In this document: piece by piece, positions 1 through 9,700 of the stretch
How positions within the stretch are numbered: the stretch's first letter is position 1
Layout: the number at the start of each line of letters is the position of its first letter
DNA from: Leishmania martiniquensis
Lineage: Eukaryota; Euglenozoa; Kinetoplastea; Trypanosomatida; Trypanosomatidae
DNA: 64,000 nucleotides
Reading direction: 5' to 3'
NCBI RefSeq assembly: GCF_017916325.1
Contig: NC_090147.1
Span: forward strand, 31,001 to 95,000
Made by a program: the position numbers and the translations under genes
Notes under the pieces: model-generated
Databases searched by the model: none
Seen by the model: the letters and a program-made list of their open reading frames with translations, nothing else
What the model was told of the DNA's origin: nothing

Positions 1-246
1 GCTCGGCGTAGGTTGTGGGGCTGCGTGCAAGGCTTTACAAGCGCCGTGGGGGCCCAGTGTAGCTCTATCCCCTTCTCACTTCTTCCTTCTTCTCCACCCT
101 CCTTACATCTCCAAATGCGTTGTACACACGCAACATGGTTGAGACGCTTACACATGTGTGCTTTAGTCCCTGTGGTGCATGATTAGTGTCTGCATTGCAA
201 GTGAGACTAAGTGCAGCGGTGCCTTCACCAGAGAGAGAGAGCACTG
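1..246. other. Upstream flank of the first gene
   Basis: No gene is supported here. A pyrimidine-rich tract at about 68-110 followed by several AG dinucleotides is a plausible trans-splicing region for the gene starting at 247. The window cuts the intergenic region, so the true extent is unknown. Confidence 0.4.
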
Positions 247-1122
247 ATGAGCAGAGAGAGCGCCAAAGGCGCGGCGAGCGCCCCGCCACTGGTTATGCTC
301 CAGCGGTTGCAGCTCTTTCGGTCCACCCTGGTAAACTTTTTAGAGTGGCGCAACTTCAGCGATGTTGTTCACGGCTGCTACGTCCGTGTACTTCTGGAGA
401 TGCGCAGCACTGAGGAGAACCGGCGCGAGAGCCCCGATAACTACTATATCGCGTTTGTAAAGGGGGCCCAGCGCGGGCCGGTGTACTCCGGCTTCTCAGC
501 TGACGCTGTGACCACAGAATGGCATATTGTGATCGAATTACCGCCGTGCTTCCGTTCAACACAGAACGGCAACGTTGTGCAGCTGAACTCCATCTCCAAC
601 TCCCCATTTAGACAGGCAGAGTACCAGAACTGGGTGGACATGACAAACGAGACGAGGGAACTGGCCTTTCCGAGCCTCCCGCAGCTGCAGTTTCGCCTAG
701 GGATGCTGGAGGAGCACAAGCAGCAGGCCCTCGCCCCGGAGCCGCGGCGTCACCGCAACGGGGAGGATGCACAGACCGCGACGCTGCGAGAGAGGGCGCT
801 GGAGGAAAAGCGAAATCGTATCACGATGGAAATCCTGGCAACACACGTGAAGCTACGCCGAATCGATCAGCTGAAGACGCTATCGTTGGAGGACTTGCAG
901 GAGGTGGAGAGGGAGATACTGGATCTGATCACAGGGGTGCGGATATCCATCAACGAGCGCTCCAAGTGCATGCTCTGCCACAACCGTATATGCACAGAAA
1001 TCTGCTACCCATGCAAGCACCAAGTACTCTGCAAGGACTGCGCCAAGTCGATCCGTGGCCGATGCCCTGCGCCTAAGTGCAGGATACCTGTACAGTACAC
1101 ATTTGAGGCTTTTACATCGTAA
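247..1122 (+). CDS. Plus3-domain protein with C-terminal RING finger (291 aa)
   Basis: Residues 20-135 resemble the Plus3 domain of Rtf1: an opening LxxFRSTLVNFLEW helix, then VVHGCYVRVLL, YYIAFVKG and a closing FRQAEYQNWV. A short charged linker follows. The last 50 residues form a RING-type zinc finger with likely ligands C241, C244, C253/C256, H258, C262, C265, C273 and C278; the last pair is spaced CPAPKC rather than the usual CPxC. Plus3 domains bind nucleic acid or Spt5 in transcription elongation, and RING fingers usually recruit E2 enzymes. A chromatin- or transcription-linked ubiquitin ligase is therefore an inference. The open frame extends 12 codons upstream only to a GTG, so the ATG at 247 is chosen; the ATG at 295 is an alternative just before the Plus3 domain. 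Confidence 0.8.
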   Translation: MSRESAKGAASAPPLVMLQRLQLFRSTLVNFLEWRNFSDVVHGCYVRVLLEMRSTEENRRESPDNYYIAFVKGAQRGPVYSGFSADAVTTEWHIVIELPPCFRSTQNGNVVQLNSISNSPFRQAEYQNWVDMTNETRELAFPSLPQLQFRLGMLEEHKQQALAPEPRRHRNGEDAQTATLRERALEEKRNRITMEILATHVKLRRIDQLKTLSLEDLQEVEREILDLITGVRISINERSKCMLCHNRICTEICYPCKHQVLCKDCAKSIRGRCPAPKCRIPVQYTFEAFTS

Positions 1123-1486
1123 CTGGTGCGTGCGCCTCTTCAGGAGGGGAGCCGAGCCATTCCACAGTCTGTGCTGCCTGAAACGGGGCATCATTTTAAG
1201 CTCTTTCTCCTCCGCTGATGTGCCTCACTGCCTTCCGACGGCGCACTTGCTGGCGTGGTGACTCTGTGCTGGTCTCTTCATTCCTATCTTGGTGTGTGCG
1301 TGTGTCTGTGAAGTTGCCGCTGCCGTGAAGGAGCTCGCTTCTCGATAAGCGGTGCCCTTGCTGCTCACTGTTCGCCTCAAAGGTGGTGACGTCTTGACAT
1401 GCCAGCTTCTTCTCTGATGGCACGGGCGCCCTCGATCTCTGTGTTTACGCCTTACTCCGCTGCCCTTATGTTTTCCATATGCATAT

Positions 1487-1520
<34 letters not shown>

Positions 1521-2817
1521 ACACAGCGGCAGCAGAGCATGTGAAATGCGCACGGGAGCGCTTCCGCTCCCTCGCGCTCCTCTTATTGGCATACTCTCAT
1601 CTCCTCCTCCTCCCCCTCCCCCTATCGGGACTAGACTTCTGTGTTGTGGTTTCGCATCACCTCTTTGTGCCGCTGCTTTTTGTTTTTATTCGCGCCTCTC
1701 TGCATTTTGGTGACGTCTGCGCTTCTCTGTTCTGTCCTCAACGACACAGCTCCTCCTCTTGTCAGCTCACTCTCTCCTTGCCCCGCTGCGTGGGTGTTTT
1801 GTTTTCCCTGTGCTTTGGTCAATTCTTCTGTCTCTGTATAGGCGATGTCTGTGAGGTAAGGGTGAGAAGGCGGCGGTGCGAGGCACATTGGTACACATAC
1901 ACATTCGAGAGCGCTTGTCATCGTCCTTCCCTTTCGTGGTCCGGTGCGAGTCCTTGCGTTTCTGTTGTCTCTCGTGCCGACCCTCTCTTCTCCTTCGGGC
2001 TTTCATAGGCTATGTTGGCGCCTCACGGGCAGCGCAGGAGGTGCCCGCGCATGCCGGGAGACAGACGAAGAGACAAACGTGCACAATGATCGCCCGATGA
2101 GCGCGGCTTCTTTTCTGATTGCCATTACGGCAGTTTTCTTCACCGGTTGTCCCCTACCGCCGGGTACTCGAACGATACAACACACATGTTGGGCCAGAGC
2201 CGGCAGGCGCTCAAGAAGTGTGCGAGCCGACTAATCGGCGGTGTGCTTTCACTGCAGTTGCTTTCCCTTGCAGCGGAGTGGCGCATTCTCTCTCAGACAC
2301 GATGATGGCGGAGGCATAGGACGCGCTCTGTCTACGTTTGTGCCCCTCATCTCCTCCCTGCAGCAGAGCGGTGCCGCGTGCAGCCCTCTTTCTCTCACCC
2401 GCTTTCGGCGAAGTCCTCCCCCTATCGATCTTCCATCCCATTCCAACGTTTCTGGCCGTTTCCACATGTCGACATCGGCTCTCTCTCTCTGGTTTGCCCC
2501 CCTTCTCTACAGCGGCCTCTCCTAGCCGCTTCGATGGCGTGCGCGCGAGTTTTCAGATTCTATAAAGTGAATCAGTATGCTGGACCGTCGTGTTACACGC
2601 GCGTCGTTTATGTGCTCTTCTCCTCCCCCTTACGCAGCGCCTCACTGTGTACGTGTGATGGTGTTTCGCCTCCATTTTGTCCGGTCTCTCGCCAATCTGC
2701 TTTCGCCGTCTCCCTCGGACCGAGGTGCGGTACTGTATCACTACTGCTTTGATTGCTTCCACCCGTCAACCTCTTCCACCAAACACGCTGCCTGTGGAAA
2801 TCGCGTAGCCCTGAGAA
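1123..2817. other. Intergenic region, 1.7 kb
   Basis: It holds the 3' region of the Plus3-RING gene and the 5' region of the FYVE-like gene. A TA/TG microsatellite lies at 1487-1520 and there are many CT-rich tracts. Open frames here have compositions typical of pyrimidine-rich spacer and no recognisable domain. Confidence 0.6.
1487..1520. repeat. (TA)n-(TG)n microsatellite
   Basis: About ten TA units run directly into seven TG units in the 3' region of the Plus3-RING gene. This is a simple-sequence repeat likely to vary in length between strains. Confidence 0.95.
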
Positions 2818-5478
2818 ATGTCGAGGGGGACTTCTTCTTTTCAGGCGGTCCCGGAAAATCAGTGGCCCGCGCCCTCGTCCATACGTCACTGCACGCAGTG
2901 CGGCAAGCCATTTGGACTGTTTCAAGCTGCGGACAACTGCCACGGATGTGGGCATGTGTGCTGCCCCGGATGTCTCACAGAGCGCCTTGTACTGCCAGGC
3001 CAGCCAGGCTCTCCGCCGGTGCCCGTGTGCACTTCATGCGCGAAGGCCATCAAGCGCACGCTCGAGGAGGCGGAGATGGCGGTGCATCGCTGCCATCTAC
3101 TCGAGGAGATGCTGAATGAGCAGGCCACCCAGGCAGAGAAGCTGCGCCACGAGTTGCGCGAGCAGCGGGAGGAGAACAAACTTCTCATGCACGAGAAGGA
3201 AAGCCTAAAGGCGACCATCGCAAGGATGGAGATCGAAGCTGAGGTGGCAGCGGCCAAGTTGGCTACAGCTGCAGCTGCTGCGACCGTCTGCGCATCGACG
3301 CCAGCGCACTCTCCCGTCGCGTCCCCTTCGAAAGCTGACACTGCGATGCACCTCAACGCCAGCACGTCGGCCGAATCGGCTGCTACTATGGAGGAGGCGC
3401 TGAACAAAAAGAAGCGTCAGCTTGACGTGCGCGAGGCAACACTGAAGGACGCCCTCAAGAAGGTTTCTGCCGACGCGGCGAAGATTGCAGATCAGCGCGC
3501 AGCATTGCAGGAGCAGGAGAAGCTCATGACGTCACAGCTAACAGCTCAGTTTACATCGCTCTTCGAAGAGGAGCGGCAACGTCTGGAGGACTTGTGCGTA
3601 GATGCCATCACGGATGTGCAGAGAAAGTATATGGGATGGGTCGCGCAGCAGCAAGACGGCGCTCTGGAGCGCCGGCGGAGATACGAGCAGGCGATGGAAG
3701 AGCATCAGCTGCGCGTGACCGCAGAGCTGGCCGAGGTGAGGGAAGAGCGTGACGCACTGCAACGGGAACTGGAAAGCCAGCGTGTGCAGCTGGCAGAGCT
3801 GAAGGAAAGTGCTTCACGAGTGGCGGTGGAGGGGCAAATGGAGGCGAAGACCGCCGCCCTCTCATCACCGTGCCCAAAAGAGAAGAAACCACTCGAGGAA
3901 GCCGTCGAGGAGGGTGCGGCGTGTGCTGCAGCGGCCGAGAGACAGTGTCATGCGACTCAGACGGAACTTGACTCGACCAATCCCCTCTGCGATGAAGAGC
4001 GGCGTGCAAGTGGCGACGCGGCCGCGGCAGACGCGGCGCTGCAGCAGAGGTTACAAGAGAGCATGGAGGCCCTCAAGCGTGACATGCGTAGCAAGGAGCA
4101 AGAGTGGGAGCGGGCGAAGGCTGCTGCTGTGGCTACTGCAGAATCGACTGCGCGGCTCGTAGAGCGGAAACAGCTAGAGCTGGAGGTCGAGAAGGTTCGA
4201 CAGAGAAGCCGAAAGGAGCTCGAAGAAGCAGTGCGTAGGGCGAAGCAGGACCGCGACGCCGCTGTATACGAAATCCGTGGGCTGCACCAACGGGAAAAAG
4301 AGGAGTGGCTGTCCGAGATGCGGCATCTGAGGGGGATTCGGAGGGAAGAGGAGGTGCGCCGGCAGCGCCAAGACAACGCGTGGCGTGGGGAGAAGGCGGC
4401 GCTGCAGAAAAAATGCGACGAACTGGCGGTGCGCCTTGAGGAACGCATGGCAACAGCGAGACAGCTGCAGCAGCAACTACGTGACGTCAAGGCGGAGCTG
4501 TCAGACCTGAAGCGAAGTGCGCGCGACAAAGGCAACGCAGCACTCGAGGAAAGGCGAAAGTGCGCCCACGCCGCTGCGGCAGCTCTGCAGCGCTCAGCAT
4601 CCGCTCTCCTCGAGGAAGTTAAAGAAGGGCAGGAGCGGATGCTTGCAGAACAGGCTGGGGCTCTTGCGCTTCTGAATGAGAGCATGCAGCAGCTGGTGAA
4701 TGCCAGCTGCGCCGCCTCGAAACCCAGAGACGTGGGGCGACGTGACGCCACGCAATCGCCGCCCATGGAGTTGGAGGGCACTCGGCAGGAAGCGGAGGCG
4801 GCGCTCGAGAAGTGGAGCGGCATGCGCGAGTCTGTGGTGGGTATGGTGGCAGAGGCAAATGAAGGGGGTGCGGAGCTAAGCACGCTGGGCGACATGATTC
4901 AGAGTCAGCAGCGCGCTTTCACTGAATTACAACAGCAGCATCAACGCACCCTTGACGAACTGCTCGCGGCTCGAGCTGCGGCTTCCCCGTCGACGGAGCC
5001 CTTAGATGCCGTGGCGCCGGCTGTAAACGACGCCTGCTATGACACACTAATCCGCCTGGAGCAGGGCTGGGTGCAGCAGCGGGCGATTACAGAGAGCCTC
5101 TACTTGCGGACGCTTTATGCGGTCATGGAGCGTGAGTGGACGCTGGCGATTGACAGCATAACATCGTCCCTTGCGGTGGAGGCGGAGCGGCAGCGGGGTT
5201 CACGCCTCCGAAACGCAAAGGTGCTGGAGAACACAACAAGTACGATCAAGGAGGTGCAGAGTAGCTTGCGCCTGCGCACGCAGGAGCTGCTGCAGCGAGA
5301 GGCCGACATTGAGGAACGTGAAAGGCGTGTTCAGAAGAAGAAGAAACGAGTGGACGATGTGTGCCGCAGCCTATACGTTGTGGCGCAGGAGCTGCGCCAG
5401 AAGTATCTTGGGGCCGCCGAGAATGCTGCTGTAGAAGAAGTGATGACATCAGCTCGTTCGCCGAGCGAGTCCCTGTAG
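2818..5478 (+). CDS. FYVE-like zinc finger, long coiled-coil protein (886 aa)
   Basis: The N-terminus carries eight zinc-ligand cysteines in FYVE spacing: C25/C28, C41/C44, C49/C52 and C71/C74. The usual WxxD, basic (R/K)HHCR and RVC motifs are replaced by WPAP, DNCHGC and VPVC. From about residue 78 to the end the protein is almost entirely heptad-like, charged coiled coil (EEAEMAV, LREQREENKLLMHEKE and many similar stretches), broken by short Ala/Ser-rich linkers near residues 150-190 and 330-400. FYVE proteins bind PI3P on endosomes; loss of the basic patch makes classical PI3P binding doubtful. A membrane tether or cytoskeletal scaffold is the best inference. The ATG at 2818 begins directly before the finger and nothing coding-like lies upstream in frame. 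Confidence 0.85.
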   Translation: MSRGTSSFQAVPENQWPAPSSIRHCTQCGKPFGLFQAADNCHGCGHVCCPGCLTERLVLPGQPGSPPVPVCTSCAKAIKRTLEEAEMAVHRCHLLEEMLNEQATQAEKLRHELREQREENKLLMHEKESLKATIARMEIEAEVAAAKLATAAAAATVCASTPAHSPVASPSKADTAMHLNASTSAESAATMEEALNKKKRQLDVREATLKDALKKVSADAAKIADQRAALQEQEKLMTSQLTAQFTSLFEEERQRLEDLCVDAITDVQRKYMGWVAQQQDGALERRRRYEQAMEEHQLRVTAELAEVREERDALQRELESQRVQLAELKESASRVAVEGQMEAKTAALSSPCPKEKKPLEEAVEEGAACAAAAERQCHATQTELDSTNPLCDEERRASGDAAAADAALQQRLQESMEALKRDMRSKEQEWERAKAAAVATAESTARLVERKQLELEVEKVRQRSRKELEEAVRRAKQDRDAAVYEIRGLHQREKEEWLSEMRHLRGIRREEEVRRQRQDNAWRGEKAALQKKCDELAVRLEERMATARQLQQQLRDVKAELSDLKRSARDKGNAALEERRKCAHAAAAALQRSASALLEEVKEGQERMLAEQAGALALLNESMQQLVNASCAASKPRDVGRRDATQSPPMELEGTRQEAEAALEKWSGMRESVVGMVAEANEGGAELSTLGDMIQSQQRAFTELQQQHQRTLDELLAARAAASPSTEPLDAVAPAVNDACYDTLIRLEQGWVQQRAITESLYLRTLYAVMEREWTLAIDSITSSLAVEAERQRGSRLRNAKVLENTTSTIKEVQSSLRLRTQELLQREADIEERERRVQKKKKRVDDVCRSLYVVAQELRQKYLGAAENAAVEEVMTSARSPSESL

Positions 5479-6770
5479 CCAACTGGAATGCAGGGCAGGC
5501 GCCGGGCTGCTCGTCACGCATCTCTGACCCACACACTTCTGCGGAAGACAGTCAAACGTCCGACCATGTGAGACGAAGAGGGCGGGTCATCGAGCCAAGA
5601 CACATTTTTCCGTCGGCTCCTTGCTGTTTCACGTCTCTGCTTGATGACCTTCACGTCATGTGAGGCGTAGGCCTCTCACCGCTTTCTCTGAGGCCAACTT
5701 CAGCATCGTCGCCCGCTGCCCCCCTCCCGCGCGCCCCTCGACGACGGGCGATGCGTCCATTGCTGGCCGACTTTTGTATATCGGCAAAATAAAGCATTTC
5801 CTCACCCCACTCGTCTCGATGCGCAACGCCAAAGACTGAAGCGAACAGCGGCCCGAAGAAGTGAGTGCATTGGACACGACAGTGTATCAGTGGGCGCCCC
5901 TCTCTCTCTGGTGTGTGTGTGTGTGTGCGCGCCTCCGTGAGCGCTTCTTCTGGACCTCGTGCAGTCAGTATGCGTGCTTTGGTGCAGCGCGCGCCGCAGT
6001 GACTGTATCTCTCGGCGACGTTGTATTCCTGGCTGCTTTACTCTGAGGGCACAGGGGGCAGCAGACAACTATGTGTGCATCGCTCCTCTCTCTTTCCAGA
6101 TCGCCAGTGGCGCTCTTAACTGCTTCTGCGTTGATGCTGCTCAGCGGCTCCCCCTCCCCCCGCCGCCTCTTTACTTTCGACTGCTTCTCCGCATCTCCAC
6201 GTGCAGATGACAGAAGCGAACAAAAAAAGACACACGTCTTCGAGGAAACACTCGGGCAGCCGCGCTTCTCTCTCTCAAGCCTCGCGCCGTCAGTGGAGGA
6301 AAGCGGCCGCTGCGTTTCCTCCATCCCATCCCCCTTGTGGTGTATACAGTGAGAGAGGGCGGATGCCCCCTGCCGTTTGCGCCAGTCTTCTGTTGAGTCT
6401 CTTCCTGCCACGCGTGTGTTGTCAGACCCTTCTTGTACTTGTGCCAACTTCATCACGGGCCACCTCGTGTGTGTGAGCGGTAGGGCTGCTTTTTTTTCGT
6501 GCGTTCGTCAGACAGGCGCGCATCGCTACGAGTGCACACGTGAGCGCAAGCCGCAGTGCTTACTGCACCACAAATTATACAGACAGATAAACCGGCACAG
6601 ACAGCGTACTCGCACACATTCATACCTACACAGAGTGTCGTCGTTTTCGCTGGCTTCAGAGAACGCAAAGAAGTGCACGTCGTGCCGCCACAAATAGACT
6701 TGTGATTATTTGCGAGCCCCTATTATACATACCTAAACGCGCGCACCGTTAGAGGACAAGCAGCAGAGCC
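5479..6770. other. Intergenic region, 1.3 kb
   Basis: It contains an AATAAA-like string near 5787, a short TG repeat near 5915-5930 and pyrimidine-rich stretches. No gene is supported. In trypanosomatids polyadenylation is coupled to downstream splicing, so the AATAAA need not be functional. Confidence 0.55.
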
Positions 6771-9700
6771 ATGTCTTCCTTCTCTGTATCTGCGCTGGAG
6801 GTGCTTCAGGCAGCCGAGGATGCTCTCATGCACCGGCGCTGCTATGGTAGCGGCATACCGGAAGGTGCCACCACCCACGACTACAAGACCGCTGACATGC
6901 GAGGTGGTGGCTACACCGCTGGCCAGTGGTACCGAGATCCAAACAGTGGTGCGGCGTCGCTTGTCTCGAGCGTGGAAGAGCTGCAGCAGCAACTGAGCCG
7001 CGCCATGCGTGAGCTGATCGAGCTGCGGGCTGAACTGACGGCTGAGCGAGATCGCCGGCACGAAACGCTGATCGCGATGGGGCGGCAGTGGAAGGAAGAC
7101 GTATTGGTCGAAGTGCACCAGCGCGAGGCGGCCCTTCAATCGGATGTGGCAGCCGTAGAAGAGAAAATGGCGGCGCAGTTGAAGGAGAGCAACGAGAGCC
7201 GTCTGGTGATGCGTCGGCAACTAGAGGAAGCCATCCGTGCCAGCAAAATTCGCGATACGGACCAATTTCAGCTGCGCGAAGAGGTGCGGGAAACCGCTCG
7301 GCAGCTGGAGGAGCGAGTAGATGTTGCCCTATCGCAAAGCAGCGCCGCTCGCGCTGACTGCGACCGTCAGCTTGAGCAGGAGCGGGCCAATCTTTGCCAC
7401 CGTCTAGACACGGAGCTGCTGCGGCTGGTGGAGATGCGGCGCGACGATCAGCGTGCCTTGCAGCAAGCAAAGGAATTGATGCGTGACGAGAGCCTGAGAG
7501 TGAGGGATGACATACGGAGAGTGGTTCAGGAGGTGTGGGAAACGTCGGCATCCGCGCTTGTGAAGACGGCCACGGAGCCGATCGAGCAGCTTCGCGCGGA
7601 GCTTCGACAAAACAAAGCAGCCACGCAGGCAGTAGAGGAACGAGTGGCGGACTGTGTGCGCACGTGCCAGGCAGAGTGCCGCATGCTCACGACAACTACT
7701 GCGGAGAGACTTCACGCGCTCGAGTCAAAGCAAGCCATTACGACCTCGACTATCGACCGCGCGGAACGCAAGGCAGACTCCGCGTACGACACCGCGCGTC
7801 ACATCGAAGCTACAATCACGGCGGCGAAGGAGGCAACAGAGCGAGCGCTCGTGCAGGTAGCCGGCGCCGCAGAGCGCACACTCAAGGTAGAGCATGCACT
7901 TGCTGATCGCGACAACCGCATCGTTGCCGTCGAAGCGCAGCTGCACGCCATCACTACAGCAGAGGGGCTAAAGGCAGAGGTGGAAGCCTGCAAGCGGCAG
8001 GCGGGTCGGCTAGAGAGCCGCATAGAGGCTGCAGGGGCGCTGTGCACGCGAGTGGAACAGCTAGCAGACCGCGCAGTACAGCAGGTGGCGTCGTTCGCCG
8101 ATCGTATCGACAGCTGCGAGAGGTCGGCACAGCGAGGTGTCGAAGCCGCGCAGAGAGCTCAGGAGGGTCTCGACGCGTCCGAGTCAGAGGCTCAGAAGAC
8201 ACGCACGCGCTTTGACACCAGCGAAGCGGCCCTGCAGCGCCACACGCAGCTTCTTGCGCAGCTGGAGCAGCGGGTCGCTGGGCAGGAAAACCGCCTTGGG
8301 CTGTGGCGGCAGCAGCAGGAGCAGCACGCAAAGGACCAGATGACGGTGCAGCGGGAGCTGGCTGAGCGCACGGAGCTGGCGCACACCATGGCATCCCGAG
8401 CTCAGCAAGTCAGCAGTGATGCGCGTGCGGAAGTGCACCGCCTGGAGCGGCGCCTCGACGACGTTGATCGCAGCCTTGCTTCCACCTCGGCCGAAGCGAC
8501 TTCCCTGCGAGGCTTCATCGATGGCCAGCGTACACAGGCAATTGAGCTACAGCGGCAGCTGCAACAGGTGGCGAACGACGTTCGGTCGTTAGGATTTCAG
8601 GTGGATGAGCGGCTGGCGCCAGTGAAGGATCTCGAGCGGAGTTCGGCGGAGCGTATGATGCGGGCGGAGGCTGAATCACAGAGCCTCAGGAGAAAGCTCA
8701 CAGAGTGTGAAGAGCGCCTGCACCAAATGGACACTCGCGTGCAGGGCAGCTTGAAGGATGCCGTGCGGCACCACGTCGGTGATGTCCAGAAACGACTCCT
8801 CGCCGCCATGAATGAGGGCATAGCGCGGGTGACGGAGCGAGTGGCGGTGATGGAGGAGTCCGCAGAGCAGTCGCAGCAGCGCGCATCTGATGTGCCGCGC
8901 CAGCTGGCCGCGATGCAGCAAGCGACCTCGAAGCTGCAGCGCCACGTTCAGGCTCTTGACGCGAGTCTTCAGTCCTTGAGCGGGCAGACGCAGGAGCTGG
9001 CCCTTCATGTGGACGCGCACGCAGCCGCCCGCCAGCACTTGGAAACGGTGCAGCAGGGCCTTCTGTCTCTCACGGCGGCGCAGCAGCGCACGCAGCAAGA
9101 TGTGGGGCTTCTCCGGGAAGCCATACGGGTGCTACAAGGAGTGACGATAGCCGGGTCAGTCAAGGATCGCTCGCTTAGTGAACTGGGAATGTCACAGGCA
9201 CGTACGGCAAGCACAGATATGGTTCCTGTGGCGGAGGTAATCTCGTCGTCCCCGTCGGTGCAGCAACCTCCTGGCTCCGGTGTCCGCACATCGTCCCACG
9301 CGTCGGTAGCCGGAGCATTGACTCAGGCGCAGCCTCACCTAGCAGCCACAGCTACAGCACCTCCTCTGGCCAACACTTCCGGAGCGTCTTTGCAGAATCT
9401 GCAGGACCGCCAGCGCGCGCCGTCCGGCAGCACGAGCAGCGGGAGTAAAGAGGGTAGTGGAGAGCAGCCAGTGCTGCATCTCAGCGGTGTGTCTTCTGTG
9501 CGGCCCTCGGGTGAGCAAGAGGAGCGCTTGCGCTCTGTCGTCGAGCCGGCAGATCGCAGCATCGCATCGGCGGCCGGCGACGAAGCTGCGGAGGCCTTTG
9601 CGGAGAGGTCCGGAGCACTAGCGGAGCCACGACGCGCCTCTGCCGGGACTGATAGCTCTGCGTCGATACTGCCGTTTGCCGCGGCAGCGACGGAAACGGT

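Noticed and set aside
3957..4895. 312-codon minus-strand open frame inside the FYVE-like gene
   Set aside because: It is an antisense shadow of a Glu/Arg/Ala-rich coiled-coil gene; the Ser/Ala/Arg composition is the expected mirror.
5787..5792. AATAAA string as a polyadenylation signal
   Set aside because: Trypanosomatid poly(A) sites are set by the downstream splice acceptor rather than AATAAA, so the match has little meaning.
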